Shown here one piece after another: positions 1 to 12,512 of a DNA stretch of 64,000 nucleotides (within the stretch, counting starts at the first letter, position 1; each line of letters begins with the position of its first letter). Below the pieces are notes generated by a model, which worked only from the letters and a program-made list of their open reading frames with translations, ran no database searches and was not told the origin of the DNA. A program made the translations under genes and the position numbers. Origin of the DNA: Anseranas semipalmata (taxonomy: Eukaryota > Chordata > Aves > Anseriformes > Anseranatidae); NCBI GenBank assembly GCA_013399115.1, contig VXAA01006448.1, positions 62,001-126,000 of the forward strand, in the 5' to 3' direction.

Positions 1-690
1 AAAATAACAGGAAAACACAACAAAACCCTTCACACGCAGTTTAGATTAGATGGGAACTGCAAGCTGCATAGCTCAGATGAGGAATCCCAAACTTTCCAAG
101 AATACAGAGGACCTCGCTTCAAGGGTGCATGTTCAACCTCTCCTGTGTCACACAATTCAGGGTTATTTGGATCTGGTACTTTGCATCAAGGCCACAGAAA
201 TTTTAATTTGAATTGTAGAGAGGATACAATTTCTTGATAGAACTCATGCAAACCTGTCTTAGATAATGAAGCACAAATACCATAGTATTTTCCATTTTTC
301 ATAGTACAGTAGGGAGTTAATAAATATGATAGGTCTCCTCCTCTTGGGAACACTGCGTTAAGTTTTCCTTTGAATTCTGTTCTATGCATTATACATGCAT
401 ATATGCACTGTACCTTATAAAGACAGTCACAATGTTTTTATTCTGGGATGGATATAGATGTAGAAGACATAGATTTGCAAGGGGTAAATAATCAACTGTG
501 TGATTATACAATTCTATGTCCACTCTGCGATCTTCTTTAGCACATTGCAGAATGAACCCCTATAGAGCTAACGTTTGTGAAAACGCTTTGTAGTCCTCAG
601 ATGAAAGACGCTACAGGAGTGCAAGACATATTATCATTATTCAAACAGTAAGCCTGAAATAAAGCATGAAACTACTGCCAGAGTTACTGT

Positions 691-714
691 GGGGAGGTGG
701 GAGCAGGGCAGGGG
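691..714 (+). other. G-quadruplex motif
   Basis: Four G-runs lie at 691-694, 699-701, 706-708 and 711-714, separated by loops of 4, 4 and 2 bases. This satisfies the standard G3+N1-7 rule on the plus strand. Whether it folds in the cell is unknown. Confidence 0.6.
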
Positions 715-813
715 TGCGAGAGAGGGTGAGACAGCAGCTGGCATTCTCATTTGCTGCCATTAGCACGGATCACATATCTCTCTACATGGAGAATCATTTT
801 CTAATTCTACCTT

Positions 814-840
814 GGGTGGGGAAAGGGGGAAAGAGAGGGG
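814..840 (+). other. G-quadruplex motif
   Basis: G-runs at 814-816, 818-821, 825-829 and 837-840 have loops of 1, 3 and 7 bases. This is the second such motif within 150 bases and on the same strand as the one at 691-714. Confidence 0.6.
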
Positions 841-2699
841 CATTCATTCCATGTCATTCAGAAAGGACCTTAAAGACCTATTTATTATGCTGCTTCCTTC
901 AGGGAGTCTGCTATAGGGTTTTGATTTCAACTATGATATACCGACTGCTGGAGGAGAAAAAAAAAATCTTGAGCAGTGTTGTCCCTTCCTCCTTGCAACC
1001 CTGAGTTTCACATCAAGTTATATTGTTCTATTTCCCCTTTCTATTTGTAATGTCAAAACACATATGCCCATATGCACATACACAGCAAGAAGATCTCTAA
1101 GAGCTGTGAATATTCTTGTCTGAAGAACCAGGAGAATGCTAGATGGCCTTGATCCTGTCTAGAAATGCCTGGGAGGAATTTGTTTAACTCTCTCAGCTGG
1201 GATTCTCATTTATTTAGATCAAAATTCAGTTTGATTTGTTCAGTCCTTTAAAGCCGAACAGGAAAGTTAAAATGGGACATGATTTTCATTTAATAACAGA
1301 GTCATCAGAGCTCCTGTTCTTTGACATGCAGCTCCATGTTCTTTGACACTCCTAAATATCCTTCTTTACAGTGGAGCAATAGATTTAAATACCAATTCAT
1401 TGTGCCTACACAATAAGGTTTTTAGCAACAAATAAGCATTATTTCATATCTGATAAAGGTGAAGCCAGCAGCAGTAACCAGGTTTTGGAGCATACCCGTA
1501 AAAGACACAGACAGCAGACATGTTTTGGTATAACCCACAAAAGAAAGCATCGAAATTTCAACAGTTCAATTTGCCTGACCTTCCTGCTTCACTGTACTGG
1601 GAGTGGTGCAAGCCACCATCAACCGAATGCAGTCCTCTATTTTTTATATCTCCTTTAGGTCATATGGCACAGAGTAGCTGTTGTAAAACCAGAAAATCTT
1701 GTGGAGTATTTGGAGAAAAAAAAAATGAAACCTTCCAGTACAGAATTTCACCACAGGCTAAATCCTTACATGGTTCAAACTGCGGTAGCTTCATCTTAAA
1801 TCAGTGGAGTTGTGCCAAGTTATTTCAGTGAGAAGTTGTGCCCATTTTTCCCAGGCTTCTTGAAACTGAATGATGTGCAAGAACAACTCAAGACCAAAAC
1901 AAGCCACATCTCATTGCTTGATAATATTTGACAGAAGTGAATTGTCCTTCATAGACTGATCTTACTGCACTCCTGAATGCAAAAGCCTCAGCCACTAATC
2001 TTTACCAAAGACACAGGTAAAAATTCCAGGTTGCTACCATAAATTACCAGTGAATACACTATTAGAATAAATTCTCCTTACAATTGGTACAAATACACTC
2101 CAGTTAGACATACGTTTGCATTGCACCAAATTTCAGAATCCCTTTGTGGACCTACGTAGATGACGCTGAGGTAGGTAAATTATGAACTGCTACTTTTGCC
2201 ATCCCTTTCAATCCAGTTGGTCTTGCTGACCTATTGCTGCACATTGTTTGGCTGCCTCACTCACGTTTGGTGGGATTTCACAGGTCTAACAACTGCAGAC
2301 TGGGTCTCTAAAAGCTATTGCACGGGTTTATGACACTGGGATTTTACTCCTATATTTGCTGAAGAAAGAAGGAAAGAGCAAGCGTAAGCCTAGGAGATTG
2401 CAGCTTGCTTCTTTATCTTTCGTCCTTCTTCCCTCACTGTATCACTTTTCTTTAAAAGCTGGTTGCAAATAGAAAATGATGTGCTCCATCAACAGAATCA
2501 CATTTTGCCTGCAAAATGGTTGTTTTGCCCAAATTTTCCTTTTCCTACATTGCCTCCACCGTCCCGCACCTCTGCACAAGCATGAAACAAGAAACAGAGT
2601 CGCATTTAAAACATAGGCAGGAAGGGGAAATACAACAGAAGTATCAGAAGAAAGAGAAGCATTTAAAGTAATATTTTATGAGATATAAATCAGTTCTAC

Positions 2700-3130
2700 A
2701 GGGTTCCCCCTTAAAAGTCCATTATACCACGCTAATTGTGATTTTATACACTAAGTGACAGGGTGTACTCCTCCTCGGTATTGAATTTAGGAATAAAAGA
2801 GAACCGCCAGCCTGTGTTAAACTCCGGCGGAGGCGTTTCGCTGCTGCCTTTGGCTACAGAATTCCATTTCTTCAGCTTTATTCACATTCAAATGTTCACA
2901 CTGATAACTCACTTCTCCTCAGCTGGAGGAATAAAGGGGGCTCTGATGCCTGATTCCGCTTTCAATTTTGCTGCTGCTACTCCAGAGTAACTCCAAGGAA
3001 GTCGAGTTTCACACCAATATGATAATCAGCACAAGAGCGGATTTGGTCCAACGGCTGCTCTGACAACGTGTCAGTCCAAGGTTTTTCCATCAGATTGGAC
3101 GAGTCTGAGACAACGGCGTAAAAACCATCA
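2700..3130. promoter_or_regulatory. Candidate regulatory element (CpG-retaining non-coding)
   Basis: This segment keeps scattered CpGs (near 2825-2840, 2958, 3003, 3038, 3051, 3067, 3099 and 3114) although it is not GC-rich overall. It lies directly beside the GC-rich promoter-like patch at 3140-3490. No coding frame is convincing. Retention of CpG outside an island often marks constrained or unmethylated regulatory DNA, but no conservation data are available here, so this is inference only. Confidence 0.25.
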
Positions 3131-3139
3131 GGGACCCAA

Positions 3140-3490
3140 CAAAAAGTGCAACAGGCCCGACCCAATGCTCAAGAAAGCGTGACGAAAGCCTCCCCATCCC
3201 CGAAAGGCTGCGTGCAGGGAAGGCCGACTTGGTGCCTCCGGCGGTGACATGGGCAAAGAGGGCGACCAGGAGCTCAGAGGGGAGAGGCTGGGGCAGCACT
3301 CGGCCTGCCTTCCACAGCCGCCATGTCCAGTGCCCGGCCGCAGGGAGCCAGCCCTGGGAACCCTGGTGAAGCGCAGCCTTGACTCACCCAGCACCCTCGC
3401 AAATGTGAACGCCATGGCAGGCCTGAGGCCTGCCTTCGGCCGCACTGAGAGGGGCCAGAGGACGGCCCAGAGTTTATACACAGATGTGAG
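3140..3490 (-). promoter_or_regulatory. GC-rich promoter-like patch, minus strand
   Basis: I count about 17 CpGs by eye in 3181-3480, a borderline CpG island. Read on the minus strand the order is: a TATAAA box (3478-3473), a GC-rich leader holding a 19-nt palindrome (3434-3416), an ATG in a strong Kozak context GCCATGG (ATG at 3415-3413), then a splice-donor match TGG|GTGAGT with the exon edge at 3388. The spacing would suit a TATA promoter starting near 3445. The short reading frame to the donor begins MAFTFARVL and matches no family along its length. It may be the first exon of an unannotated transcript or a chance arrangement; no downstream exon was identified. Confidence 0.3.
3416..3434. 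repeat. Palindrome, 9-bp arms with 1-nt centre
   Basis: GGCAGGCCT and AGGCCTGCC flank a single central G. The palindrome sits between the minus-strand TATAAA and the Kozak ATG, so it would lie in the leader of any transcript from that patch. Confidence 0.6.
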
Positions 3491-4190
3491 CTCGCTAAGC
3501 CTCGAAAATATTCCCATTCTAGATTCCTTTCCTGTACAGAGGCCCGTTTCCAACACGGGTGTGTAACTCAAAAACCACTAAAAGTCTATCCCATAATTTA
3601 TCATCTGTTTGCAAAAATTTAGGAGACATTAACAATGAAAACCTTCAAGATACTCTATCTATTGTGATCTATCTGGACAAATGTGATTATTGTAAGATTT
3701 TTCTCTTTCAGGCTTGGTGTGAGAATTCATGCAAACTTCAAGAGAAGATGATTAAAAGTGACCTTCTAAACCAGAAACTTAAAATCTGGATCTGTACTGA
3801 GACATTTTGAAAAAGTGGCCATGCATTAAATGTTTTGATCACTGAAGAACTTCTGCGTTAACAACAATTCACCCTTTCTAGAAAATGCTTTTATTGGTCC
3901 AGGCCAAAGGAAGGTCACGTCCCAAATCTGTACTCATGTCTACTCACTAAACTTGATTCCACATGGGCCAGTCACTTACTACCATTTTTAGTATAAACTA
4001 CGAAGGATGTTTGTATCCCAAAAGCAAGGAATACAGACAGAGAATAAAGGCTAAAACAATAAAATGATCCTCTAGGTGGGTCTTTATCCAAGTGTCTGAA
4101 TAAAGGATGATCTTTCTACAGATGAAGTTTGTTTTCTTAAGATTGTCCCAGAAAATTGCCCTAAACCCCCAAACTCCAAGGAACAATATT
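3491..4190. other. Non-coding DNA, nothing recognised
   Basis: There is an 83-codon frame at 3559-3810 (+) and a 62-codon frame at 3998-4186 (-). Neither resembles a known protein and I treat both as chance frames. Confidence 0.55.
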
Positions 4191-4194
4191 AATC

Positions 4195-4480
4195 TAAAGT
4201 GTAATTAAAATGGAAATTATGAATTTGGAGGCTAATTTTCCCCCAGCCAGCTGTACTCTTATAACACAGGCTATAAGTGCAGGATGATGCATTGTTGTGT
4301 CAAATAAGCAAAATTCTATATCTAAATCCATACAAAATACCTGCTTTTTAGCTATTCCTAGCTAACTCGGCGTTTGTTCATTTCCCTCCTGCGTAATTAG
4401 CTATCAAATTACTTTCATTTAGAGCAGTTAATGCCATTCTACTTGTAGTTATCATGCACTCAGGATAATTGGATACTGTA
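4195..4480. promoter_or_regulatory. Candidate enhancer: clustered homeodomain-type TAAT sites
   Basis: This is an AT-rich block with repeated TAAT/ATTA cores: TAATTA at 4202-4207, GCGTAATTAGC at 4391-4401, and further copies near 4232, 4408, 4431 and 4465. Dense homeodomain-type cores in non-repetitive DNA are common in developmental enhancers of gene deserts. TAAT cores also arise easily by chance in AT-rich DNA, so confidence is low without an alignment. Confidence 0.22.
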
Positions 4481-7400
4481 TATTTAACAATAATATATTG
4501 GAGGGGACTGAACACAGAGTAAAAATTAATCTACATTCAGTGCAGTAACATACACAAGGAAAAAAAAGAAATGGGTCACTGCCGCAGCTGTGCTAGTGGC
4601 CTTGCCCTCCACCAGCCAGGAAAATGAGAGCTTTCCGGTTGACTTCAGGGGACTTAGTGTTTCACTGATCATTTCTATGGAAAGCCTGTGCAGGAGCTAT
4701 TGTGACAAACAGCTGAAACAGAAAAGATTTGTGGGTTTTACATGTCTCTCAGCATCAGGAACACATATCAAAGTTGAATATGTCATAGTATTATAAGGCT
4801 AACCTTACAACCTTCTTATATCTCCAGGCCTAAGGGAGAAAGTGGGACAGACATGCCCTCAACCTCCCGTTGACACTTATACCTCTTCTTGTGCTCCCCC
4901 TTGCCTGCACTGCCCTGGTGTACTCTGGTGAGCCGGGGCTCTGAACAGCTCTCTTCTCCTCTCCTCTTTTCTCCTTCACATCGATGATGTAGAGAGTAGC
5001 CCTCTTCCTTCCCATTGAGGGTGCAAAGTGTTTCAGCAAGATGGTCACAACCCTCCTGAAGGCTGGAGGAGGGCATCTGGAGTGAGGAAGGGAAGGGGCC
5101 AGAGGAAGTGCCAGAAAATCAGACTGTGTCCGTTCAACTAAGATGGTAGCTACAGGCCTAGCATTTCTGTGATCGATTGTTTTAATAAAAGCTTATTTCA
5201 TTTTACATATTGCAGATAGTTTTTTTTCAGAGAAAAGCATTATCAAAACCACAGAGTTTTGTAAATTCCAATTGCTTTTCTTCTGAATGTTTTTAATTCT
5301 CTCTAGATTCCCACCATAAATAAAGTACATTAAATATTGTGGCAGTGGTTATTTCAGCAAGTCCAATGGCAAATAAAAATATGTGTTTACAAGGTAAATG
5401 ATACAGTACATAAAAAGGAGGCAAACGGGTAGCATGGAGAGACACAGCTGAATTTCTAGACAGGTAGCAGTGTATAAGCCCTGAAGATGAGTAACCAGGA
5501 ATTGAATTGAACCAGGAATTGTACACAGGGTGGATCACGGAAGATAAGAAAGAGAAAGGAAAGCATCTGACTGTCCCCTTACTGAAAAGGAACAAGACAC
5601 GAGTGAGACACTGCTGTCATGAGCCATCCTGAGAGCTCTGTGGCAGCTGGGAAAGGCATTAGCAGGCTTTCACCCCAGGAGGAATGAGGCCATGTAAAGA
5701 CAGTGGTCCTCTCTCATCGCCCTCCTGCCAACCTTCTTCATCTCCATCAAGAAAGCAAGGAGGGAAAATACACTTCTGTAACAGACTGAGAATAATATTA
5801 TCCACACGTGAATCTGGATTCCCTCATGAAACCTGTGGTTTTCTGTGAAACATGAGATTCAAGTACCCCAAGGAGGCTATTGAAGAAAAAGGGTCTAATC
5901 CACAGAAATGCTTCCAGCTAGCAAGGACAGCTGAAAGAAACAGGAAATAACCAACCCAACTAAGGATGTAAGGGTAACCTGCTACCATGGGGAAGGGGGG
6001 AAAAAAAAAAAAGAGGGACTTACTATGTCTGTACAGAAAAAAAAAAAAAAAAAGATGTCTTTGTAGGCTGTGTATGTCAATTCATGATTTCATGCCAGCT
6101 TTAGTTTTGCTAGCCATACAACATACAAACATACTTAGCATTGACCTCCAAGGGGCTGCACAAGCCACTGCACACCTTGTGTTCACTTATGCTGAATTTT
6201 GTGTGTCCGGGTCTTCACTGGTATTGTTTCTTCTGCAATCTTTATGTAGTCATCCTCTCATTTTCTGGCTAGATATACTGTTAGGAGTTTTGCTGATGAT
6301 AGCAGCATGATCTTAGCAGATTTTACAGATCATCAGTATGCACACACTGCAGAAGGAGGTCGCTAAGCATTTAACTTTCCATATTTGCAAGCGTGCTGTT
6401 CAACCAATTTGATTCCAGCTGGAAAGTGGAATCAGCTGCAATGCAATCCTACAAATGCTGAAAAGAGACAATCTAGCAACTGAGGGCATATAACTACACC
6501 TTAGTCATGTATGGGGAAAACACTGAAAGGTCGGTGGGAGAATTCTAGCTGTGGTGAGAAACCCACCAAGCGGGAGATGATATCACTTAGGGTTTACAGA
6601 TGGAGATGTATGCAGAACAGGACAAGCCTTAGACAGGACTGTAGTTTGATGCCAGGTATTCTCAGCATAAAAGGGAAGGGAAAACAGTCCCTTTGCACTA
6701 AAAATACAGACACGCGTCAAGGACAGACACCTTGAATAAACTAAGGTTAAAAACAGATCCCTGTTGGCAACCTGAACCTGCTGAAATGTGGAGCTCCATT
6801 ATCCATGACGGAGTCTCTAAAGAAAGAGCTGGCAAAGCTACGTCTTTATTCCCACTGTAACTTCCAGCCTAGCAGTGACAATGAAGACTTCAGGTATGCT
6901 GGACACGCACCATTACACAGTTTGAAAACCAGTGTCATTATAAATGTACTCCACAGAGTCTTAGGGGCAAAAGCATTCCTTGCTAGCGATGCCAAGGAGC
7001 GAACCCAGACGTAAGGTGTTAGTGGAGCTCTCCTGACAACCTCTGCTGTACCTTTTGGCAAGCACACAAGTACCTTTGGCTGGTCACAAATACCTCTGGC
7101 ATCAACCCAGCCTCCTGGGTAAACTGAACCATTCATTAGAAAGCCTCCCAGCCACCAAGGCTGTAACTAATGACATTGCTATTACAGAAGGAGCTGACAA
7201 CAGAGAAGCAATTCAAGATTATGATATCAAAACATCCTGAGAAACAAGAAAACATTAAGGAAATCACCAGAGCAGGGGCTGTGAAAGAAACCCAGGGATA
7301 TAGAAATAGGCAGCCATCTTTCCCAAGGCTGCACAACACACCAAAGACCAAGAGCCACCAGGCAGAGGTACAGTCAGAGCAGATGCAGAACTGCATTGCA

Positions 7401-9813
7401 AGGGAAACATAAGAGAAGTGGTAAGAAGGGACTGTCCTGATGACAGCAGCATGGGGAGCTACTGTGTGGGGTTTTGATCCAAGACATAGGAGCCGTGCAC
7501 GTGTCCACAATGCCTGTGACTGAGAATCCAGTAGCACTACCTGAGGTGTCAACACACCCCAGAAACACCTTCATAGCTCTGATCTCCCAGAAACCTTTCT
7601 GAGACCAACACTGAGGCATTTCTCCATGGGGGGTCAAAGCTGCTGCCTGCCTTGACATGGGGGGGCTGCAACATCTTTGCTTCTTTGCTAATAGACCACG
7701 TGGGACACAACGGAGGCAAACCAGGGCTGATCAGATCACATGAAGCAACTCACAGAAGATATAACCCCACACATCCAGCTGAATTGGGAAAAGTAACATT
7801 GCCTCAGGGTGACTGGCAGTCATCCCAGAAGATTGGGAATTATCTCATGAGGCTGGTACGTGTTTCACACCTGGAGTCCCATGTGAGGTGATCCAAAAAA
7901 GTTTGCTGCATGCTGTTTATGAAAACAGAATTTGGAGTATAAAGGCATAATTTCTCATTTTCAGACTCTACAGCTTCAAAAATATGCAAACCCAAACCTG
8001 GGGAAGTGCTGAAAGGCAGATTTTCACTGTCAGTAACTCAGGCTACATGTTCACAACAGGTCGCTGCCCCCATGAAGAAGATCCTCTCTGGGGCATGAGG
8101 GCAAGCGACAAGCTCAGGGAGCTAATGCTGTATTCTGGGTGGGGGTCATAACCCAACACCCTCTGTTCAGCCACCCGCCGACCGTGCCCTGCAGCAGCAT
8201 CCATGTCATTCAGTGCCAAAAGGGAATTCGAGTGCAATGCATCGTCTATCGGATGCCTGTAAAAGTAACATCAGCAGTAGAGACAGCCCAGAGATTGATG
8301 TCAAAGACACAGAAGACAGAAGTATGTTGCTTATCAGACAGCGCGGACCATCACAGGCCAACATGAGGCATTTTCCCCAGGACTAGATAGCTACTCGGCA
8401 CTGACTGAAGGGCCAGGGAAACATGATTGCTTCCTGCATAGAGCCCAGAGAAGGAGCAGTGCAGGGAAAGGGAACAGAGTGAGAGCCAGCAGCCTGCTTG
8501 TCACAAAAATGTGAAAGACCTGGGATCAGAGTACAAATGGATTTTACCCTGCTGTCAGGTAGCTACATAAAATAAGGGCAAAAGGCAATGTCCAAGTTGC
8601 ACTGGAATACCTGTAGCTACAAATCTAGGATGGCAAGACAAAAGGCAACTGCAGATAGAAGACATCCAGAACAAGAGAGCAAATAAAACCAAGGCCAGGG
8701 GACATGGGATGAGCCTCAGCTTACAACATGTGATTCCAAAAAGCAGGCTTATGTCCCAGCATGTCAGGCTGTCAAGCCATGACTCAAAAGAATCAGGCTG
8801 GAAACACAAGGGGACAAAGTCCCCTGCCAGCAGCTCTGGTACGCATCTGCTTCAGGCACCCGAGCACCCATCGTCTGCAGTGGCACGTGACATAGGCAGG
8901 GCTCATTGTGCCTTGCCCTAACAGCCAACACTTGCACATAAGGAAAATAAACAACTAAACACAGCTGGAAGAAAGAAGCTTCCAGGAGCTGGCAAAGGTG
9001 ACCTCTGAAGTTGTCTTCCAGGCCTAATTTTTGTATTTTATGTAGCAACCTGCATGGAAGTGGAACAGAGGGACCTGGAGGAGCTCACAGGGAGCACCCA
9101 GAAGCCACTCTGCCTGCACCTGGTCAGAGCACTGCCTGCACCTGCAGCATCTCACAGGTAAAGGGTTTCAAGCCTGTCCGACATTCTGAGCTTGGAGCAT
9201 TCTCATTCTCACCCAGAACACAAAATGAGGTGCAATAGCCTACTTAATGTAAAGGGTTAAGAGGTCCTTACTTTCTGCGAGACCCCAGGAGCAAGGAGAT
9301 GAAGCACAGGTCTGTGACCAAGTCACAGCTCATTGCTTGCTCTGGTCTGGGACAGCTAAGCACTACGCATTGCTCAAGGCAACACAGTCTTGTGCAGGGT
9401 GTTAAGGAGCGCTGTGATATGAGCTGTTGTTTTTTGAAGAGGACATTAAAGCAATTTCTTGAACACTCGCTCATTAAAAATTCTACTGCCGTTTCAACAA
9501 GAGCAGGATGCTATGTCAGGCACTGTGAGCTTTTATTAGGAAATGCTAAATCATGCCAAACATTCCTGGTCTGAGTCCCATATCAAGCCTAAAGATCAGC
9601 TCCCTTGATTCATCAGAAGATCCTGGACTTAACTTTTAAGCCTGTGTTGCCAGTTCAGACCAATTATATAAATGATCATTATTTCTAATCTTACCATGCC
9701 TCTGCAGAAAAAAAGACCCCCCCCAAGTACAATTTATAATTCTTTTTACCATTTGCTTCCCAGTCCTACCTAATTTCCTACCCACCTAGCTTTGCTTCTG
9801 CTGGATTTTCTGG
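4481..9813. other. Non-coding DNA, no gene recognised
   Basis: A-tracts follow a G-run near 5992-6012, and another lies at about 6039-6055. A 12-base direct repeat (AACCAGGAATTG twice) lies at about 5490-5520. The block at 6500-9240 is more GC- and purine-rich than its flanks and holds many overlapping short frames on both strands, the longest being 139 codons at 7136-7555 (-). No retroviral or transposase motif is visible in any of them, and I call no gene here. Confidence 0.5.
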
Positions 9814-9890
9814 TTTTCCCTTTCCTTTCCTTTCCTTTCCTTTCCTTTCCTTTTTCCTTTCTTTTCCTTTCCTTTCCTTTTCCCTTCCTC
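9814..9890 (+). repeat. 77-nt pure polypyrimidine tract, (TTTCC)n core
   Basis: Every base from 9814 to 9890 is C or T, mostly TTTCC/CTTTC pentamers with a few interruptions in the right half. A homopyrimidine mirror-like tract of this length can form intramolecular triplex (H-DNA) and is usually length-polymorphic. It is bounded by G at 9813 and A at 9891. Confidence 0.9.
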
Positions 9891-12410
9891 AGCCGGCAGA
9901 CTCAGTCTGCCCCTTTCACACCCCTGCTGTGAGAGCCTACAAGCAAATATGAAGACATTTTCACCTAAGTGTCAGGCTTGAAACTGTTGCTGTTGCTGTG
10001 CTCCCGCTGTTAGAGTGCACACCTTTCCACCCTAAAGGCAGCAATATGACTGTGTGTCTCAGGCTTTCAGCTGACCAGCAGCTGGGGTTTGAAGGTACTA
10101 GAGAAGCAGAAGATGTGCTCGGCCACATAGACATGCTGCTAGATTGGAGAAGACGGTCAGGAAAGCCCTTGGGAAATCCCAGTGTTTTATTGAGATCAGG
10201 ATGGATCCCAGTTCCAGAAATCAGCTGGGACCCCAAGAATGCCTCGCACAGCTAAGACAGTCCCAGTAACACCGCACATCTGGAAACCCTATGAACAGAG
10301 TTAAAAAGAAATAAAACTTCCCAGGGAAAAGGTCAGAACTTTGATTAATATCTCCTAGAAAAGAAAAGTGCCTGATGCCGATCTTACAACAGTTTTGCAT
10401 TACTGCAACTCCATTAATTTTACTGGAGTCACCACAGACTTTCACCACTGCTGGAGCAGCACTTCCCAATGGGTTAACTTTGGTGCTCTGCTCCTTGCTC
10501 CCCCAAATTTCAAGACATTCACACTCCACAGGTCTGGGAATTTCTCTGGCATAGCTGTCAGGGGGCTTGATAAGTGTATCTTAGTGTGTGTATTCCCAGC
10601 TGCTCCATATCTCATGTACTTTACTCTCCAACTCTGGCAGGCACGAACCCAGCAGATGGCTACGCATCAACAGCTCAATACACAAGCCCATATTAAATGC
10701 CCTACTTATTTACAGATATACAAATATCCATAAATTTTTATTTGTCCACTGTTATTCATATACTTTGATTTGGACATCCAGACATTAAAAGAGTTCCTAG
10801 TCCAGGGCCTAAGCACCCTAGCAGATTAGTCTTGTAATCAAGCTGAGACGAGAACAGCAGCAGCAAGCCAAATGGCTTCTCGTTGCAGTAAAACAGCCTA
10901 GGTATTCACCCCAAACCTAGGCAGCCTACAGAAAGCTGATTCCTCCAGCTAAAATATTCATGCTCCCAGCTGAAGCTCCCTGAGTCCAGCCTGTTAGCGT
11001 GCCTGCCAAGAGAGATGCGCTTTCCCTTGCATGCTTCAGCATCACCACCTGGGCTGTGGTGATGTGTGAGTGAATGACAAAGCGTGTGTGTAAGAATGGT
11101 GTACCCCTTGGACATCCTGACCACATGTGGGTGCTGCACGGGCAGGCTGTAGGCTTGGGCCCGAGGTTTCCTGGTTGCCCCAGAGCTTGGGACCCCGCTG
11201 CGCCATGACAGAGTGCTGTCATACCCAAAATAAATGTACCTACATGGCTGTGCAATCTTACCAGGGAGGGAATGAGCTGCCAAGCTGCAGGTTCCAGGGA
11301 TGAACAGCTCGCGATAAACTTTCACACATCGAAGGAGCGTTACCTTTCCTCAGCTCCGTATGCAGTAGCGCAAAACCAGAAAGCACGTGGCTGCGCGGCT
11401 GGCTGATAGGCGTTTTGACAGCCATTTTGCTAGCCGCTCCCAAGCCCGCTCAGGCATTTTGCAACAGAACTAGGCAGAGGCCCCAGAGCCAAACTGCAGA
11501 CATGCTCTCGCTCCGGAGGGAGAAGGAGCAATTCCAAGGCTGTGGACTGAGGTCGGGACGTCAGTGCCATCAGCCCCTGAAGCTGCGTCTCCTGGACCGG
11601 AGAGAGGGCTGCTGCAAGCACGGCAGTCGGGGCAGGCTCCGCTTCTCACAGGCAAGCTTGGCAGCCCTTTTATACCCACCACATGGGAGTAATGCTGCAG
11701 TCCAGGAGGAAGAAGAAAATATTCTCCAATTCACAAATTGTGTTTGTTTTGTTTACTGAACTTTACATTTCCTGCATACTGTACATCGAGCGGAGCGATT
11801 GCAGCAGCACATGTATCCAAAGAGCAGGAAACAGACTGCCAACGACCTTCTCAGGGTATCAGCAAAATAAACAAACATACCGTGCACATCAGGTGGTCTC
11901 AGTGCCAGTGCTGCGATAAATGGAATCTGCAGCGAAAGTGCCGTCGGAATTTCCCTTTAAACCACACCAAACTGTAAAGCCGCTTGGGTGAAGGGAGCAG
12001 TCAAAATCAGATCAGCGTGTGAATGTTTTAAAAGGGGTAGATTAATTCATGTGAGCCAGGCAGCTCAGCTGGAGCTGCTGTTCGACTGCCACTTTCGGCT
12101 GCTTGCCTCCTGTGAGCGTGCTTCTGCTTCCCCCCCTAGAAGATTTCATATGGTGAGAACACAAGTGTCCCCGCAGGGCACGCTCACGGTGCCGGGCAGT
12201 GACCTGCCACCTCCACGCCACGGCTAACAGAGACTGACACAGAGGCTCCATGCCAGCAGGCCTGCCCTGCAGGGCAGCTTTTAACCCAGAAGATGAGCAC
12301 ACAACGTTCTCCGTGGGACTGGATGCTCACAGGGAGCTTTGGGGGCTCTCGCTTCTTGGGAACCAAACCTGACCCTGAGTGAGGGACTCCAGAGGAGCAA
12401 CACACATACA

Positions 12411-12428
12411 TATGTGTATATACACATA
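12411..12428. repeat. Perfect 18-bp palindrome in alternating purine/pyrimidine DNA
   Basis: TATGTGTATATACACATA equals its own reverse complement. It sits in a mostly alternating TG/TA stretch (about 12400-12438) of the kind that can extrude a cruciform or behave as a small microsatellite. Confidence 0.75.
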
Positions 12429-12512
12429 ATGTGTACATATGGCCAGCGGCTTGAAGTGATTGACTTCTGGGAAAGATGAAAAATGTTACTGAACCCTTGT
12501 GGAAAAGCCTGA

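Larger units (their letters stand above)
1..2699. other. Non-coding DNA, no gene recognised
   Basis: This is AT-leaning vertebrate-type single-copy DNA. Open frames of up to about 110 codons occur on both strands, but none resembles a known family and none has a convincing exon structure. Apart from the two G-rich motifs listed separately, I see no repeat or RNA gene. Confidence 0.6.

Noticed and set aside
3388..3415. Minus-strand N-terminus MAFTFA resembles the start of cornichon-family (CNIH) proteins.
   Set aside because: Only six residues agree. What follows (RVLGES...) is not the cornichon transmembrane segment, and the donor match cuts the frame three codons later. It is most likely coincidence.
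6500..9240. Endogenous retrovirus.
   Set aside because: No paired LTRs, primer-binding site, polypurine tract or pol-type motifs are visible in any frame.
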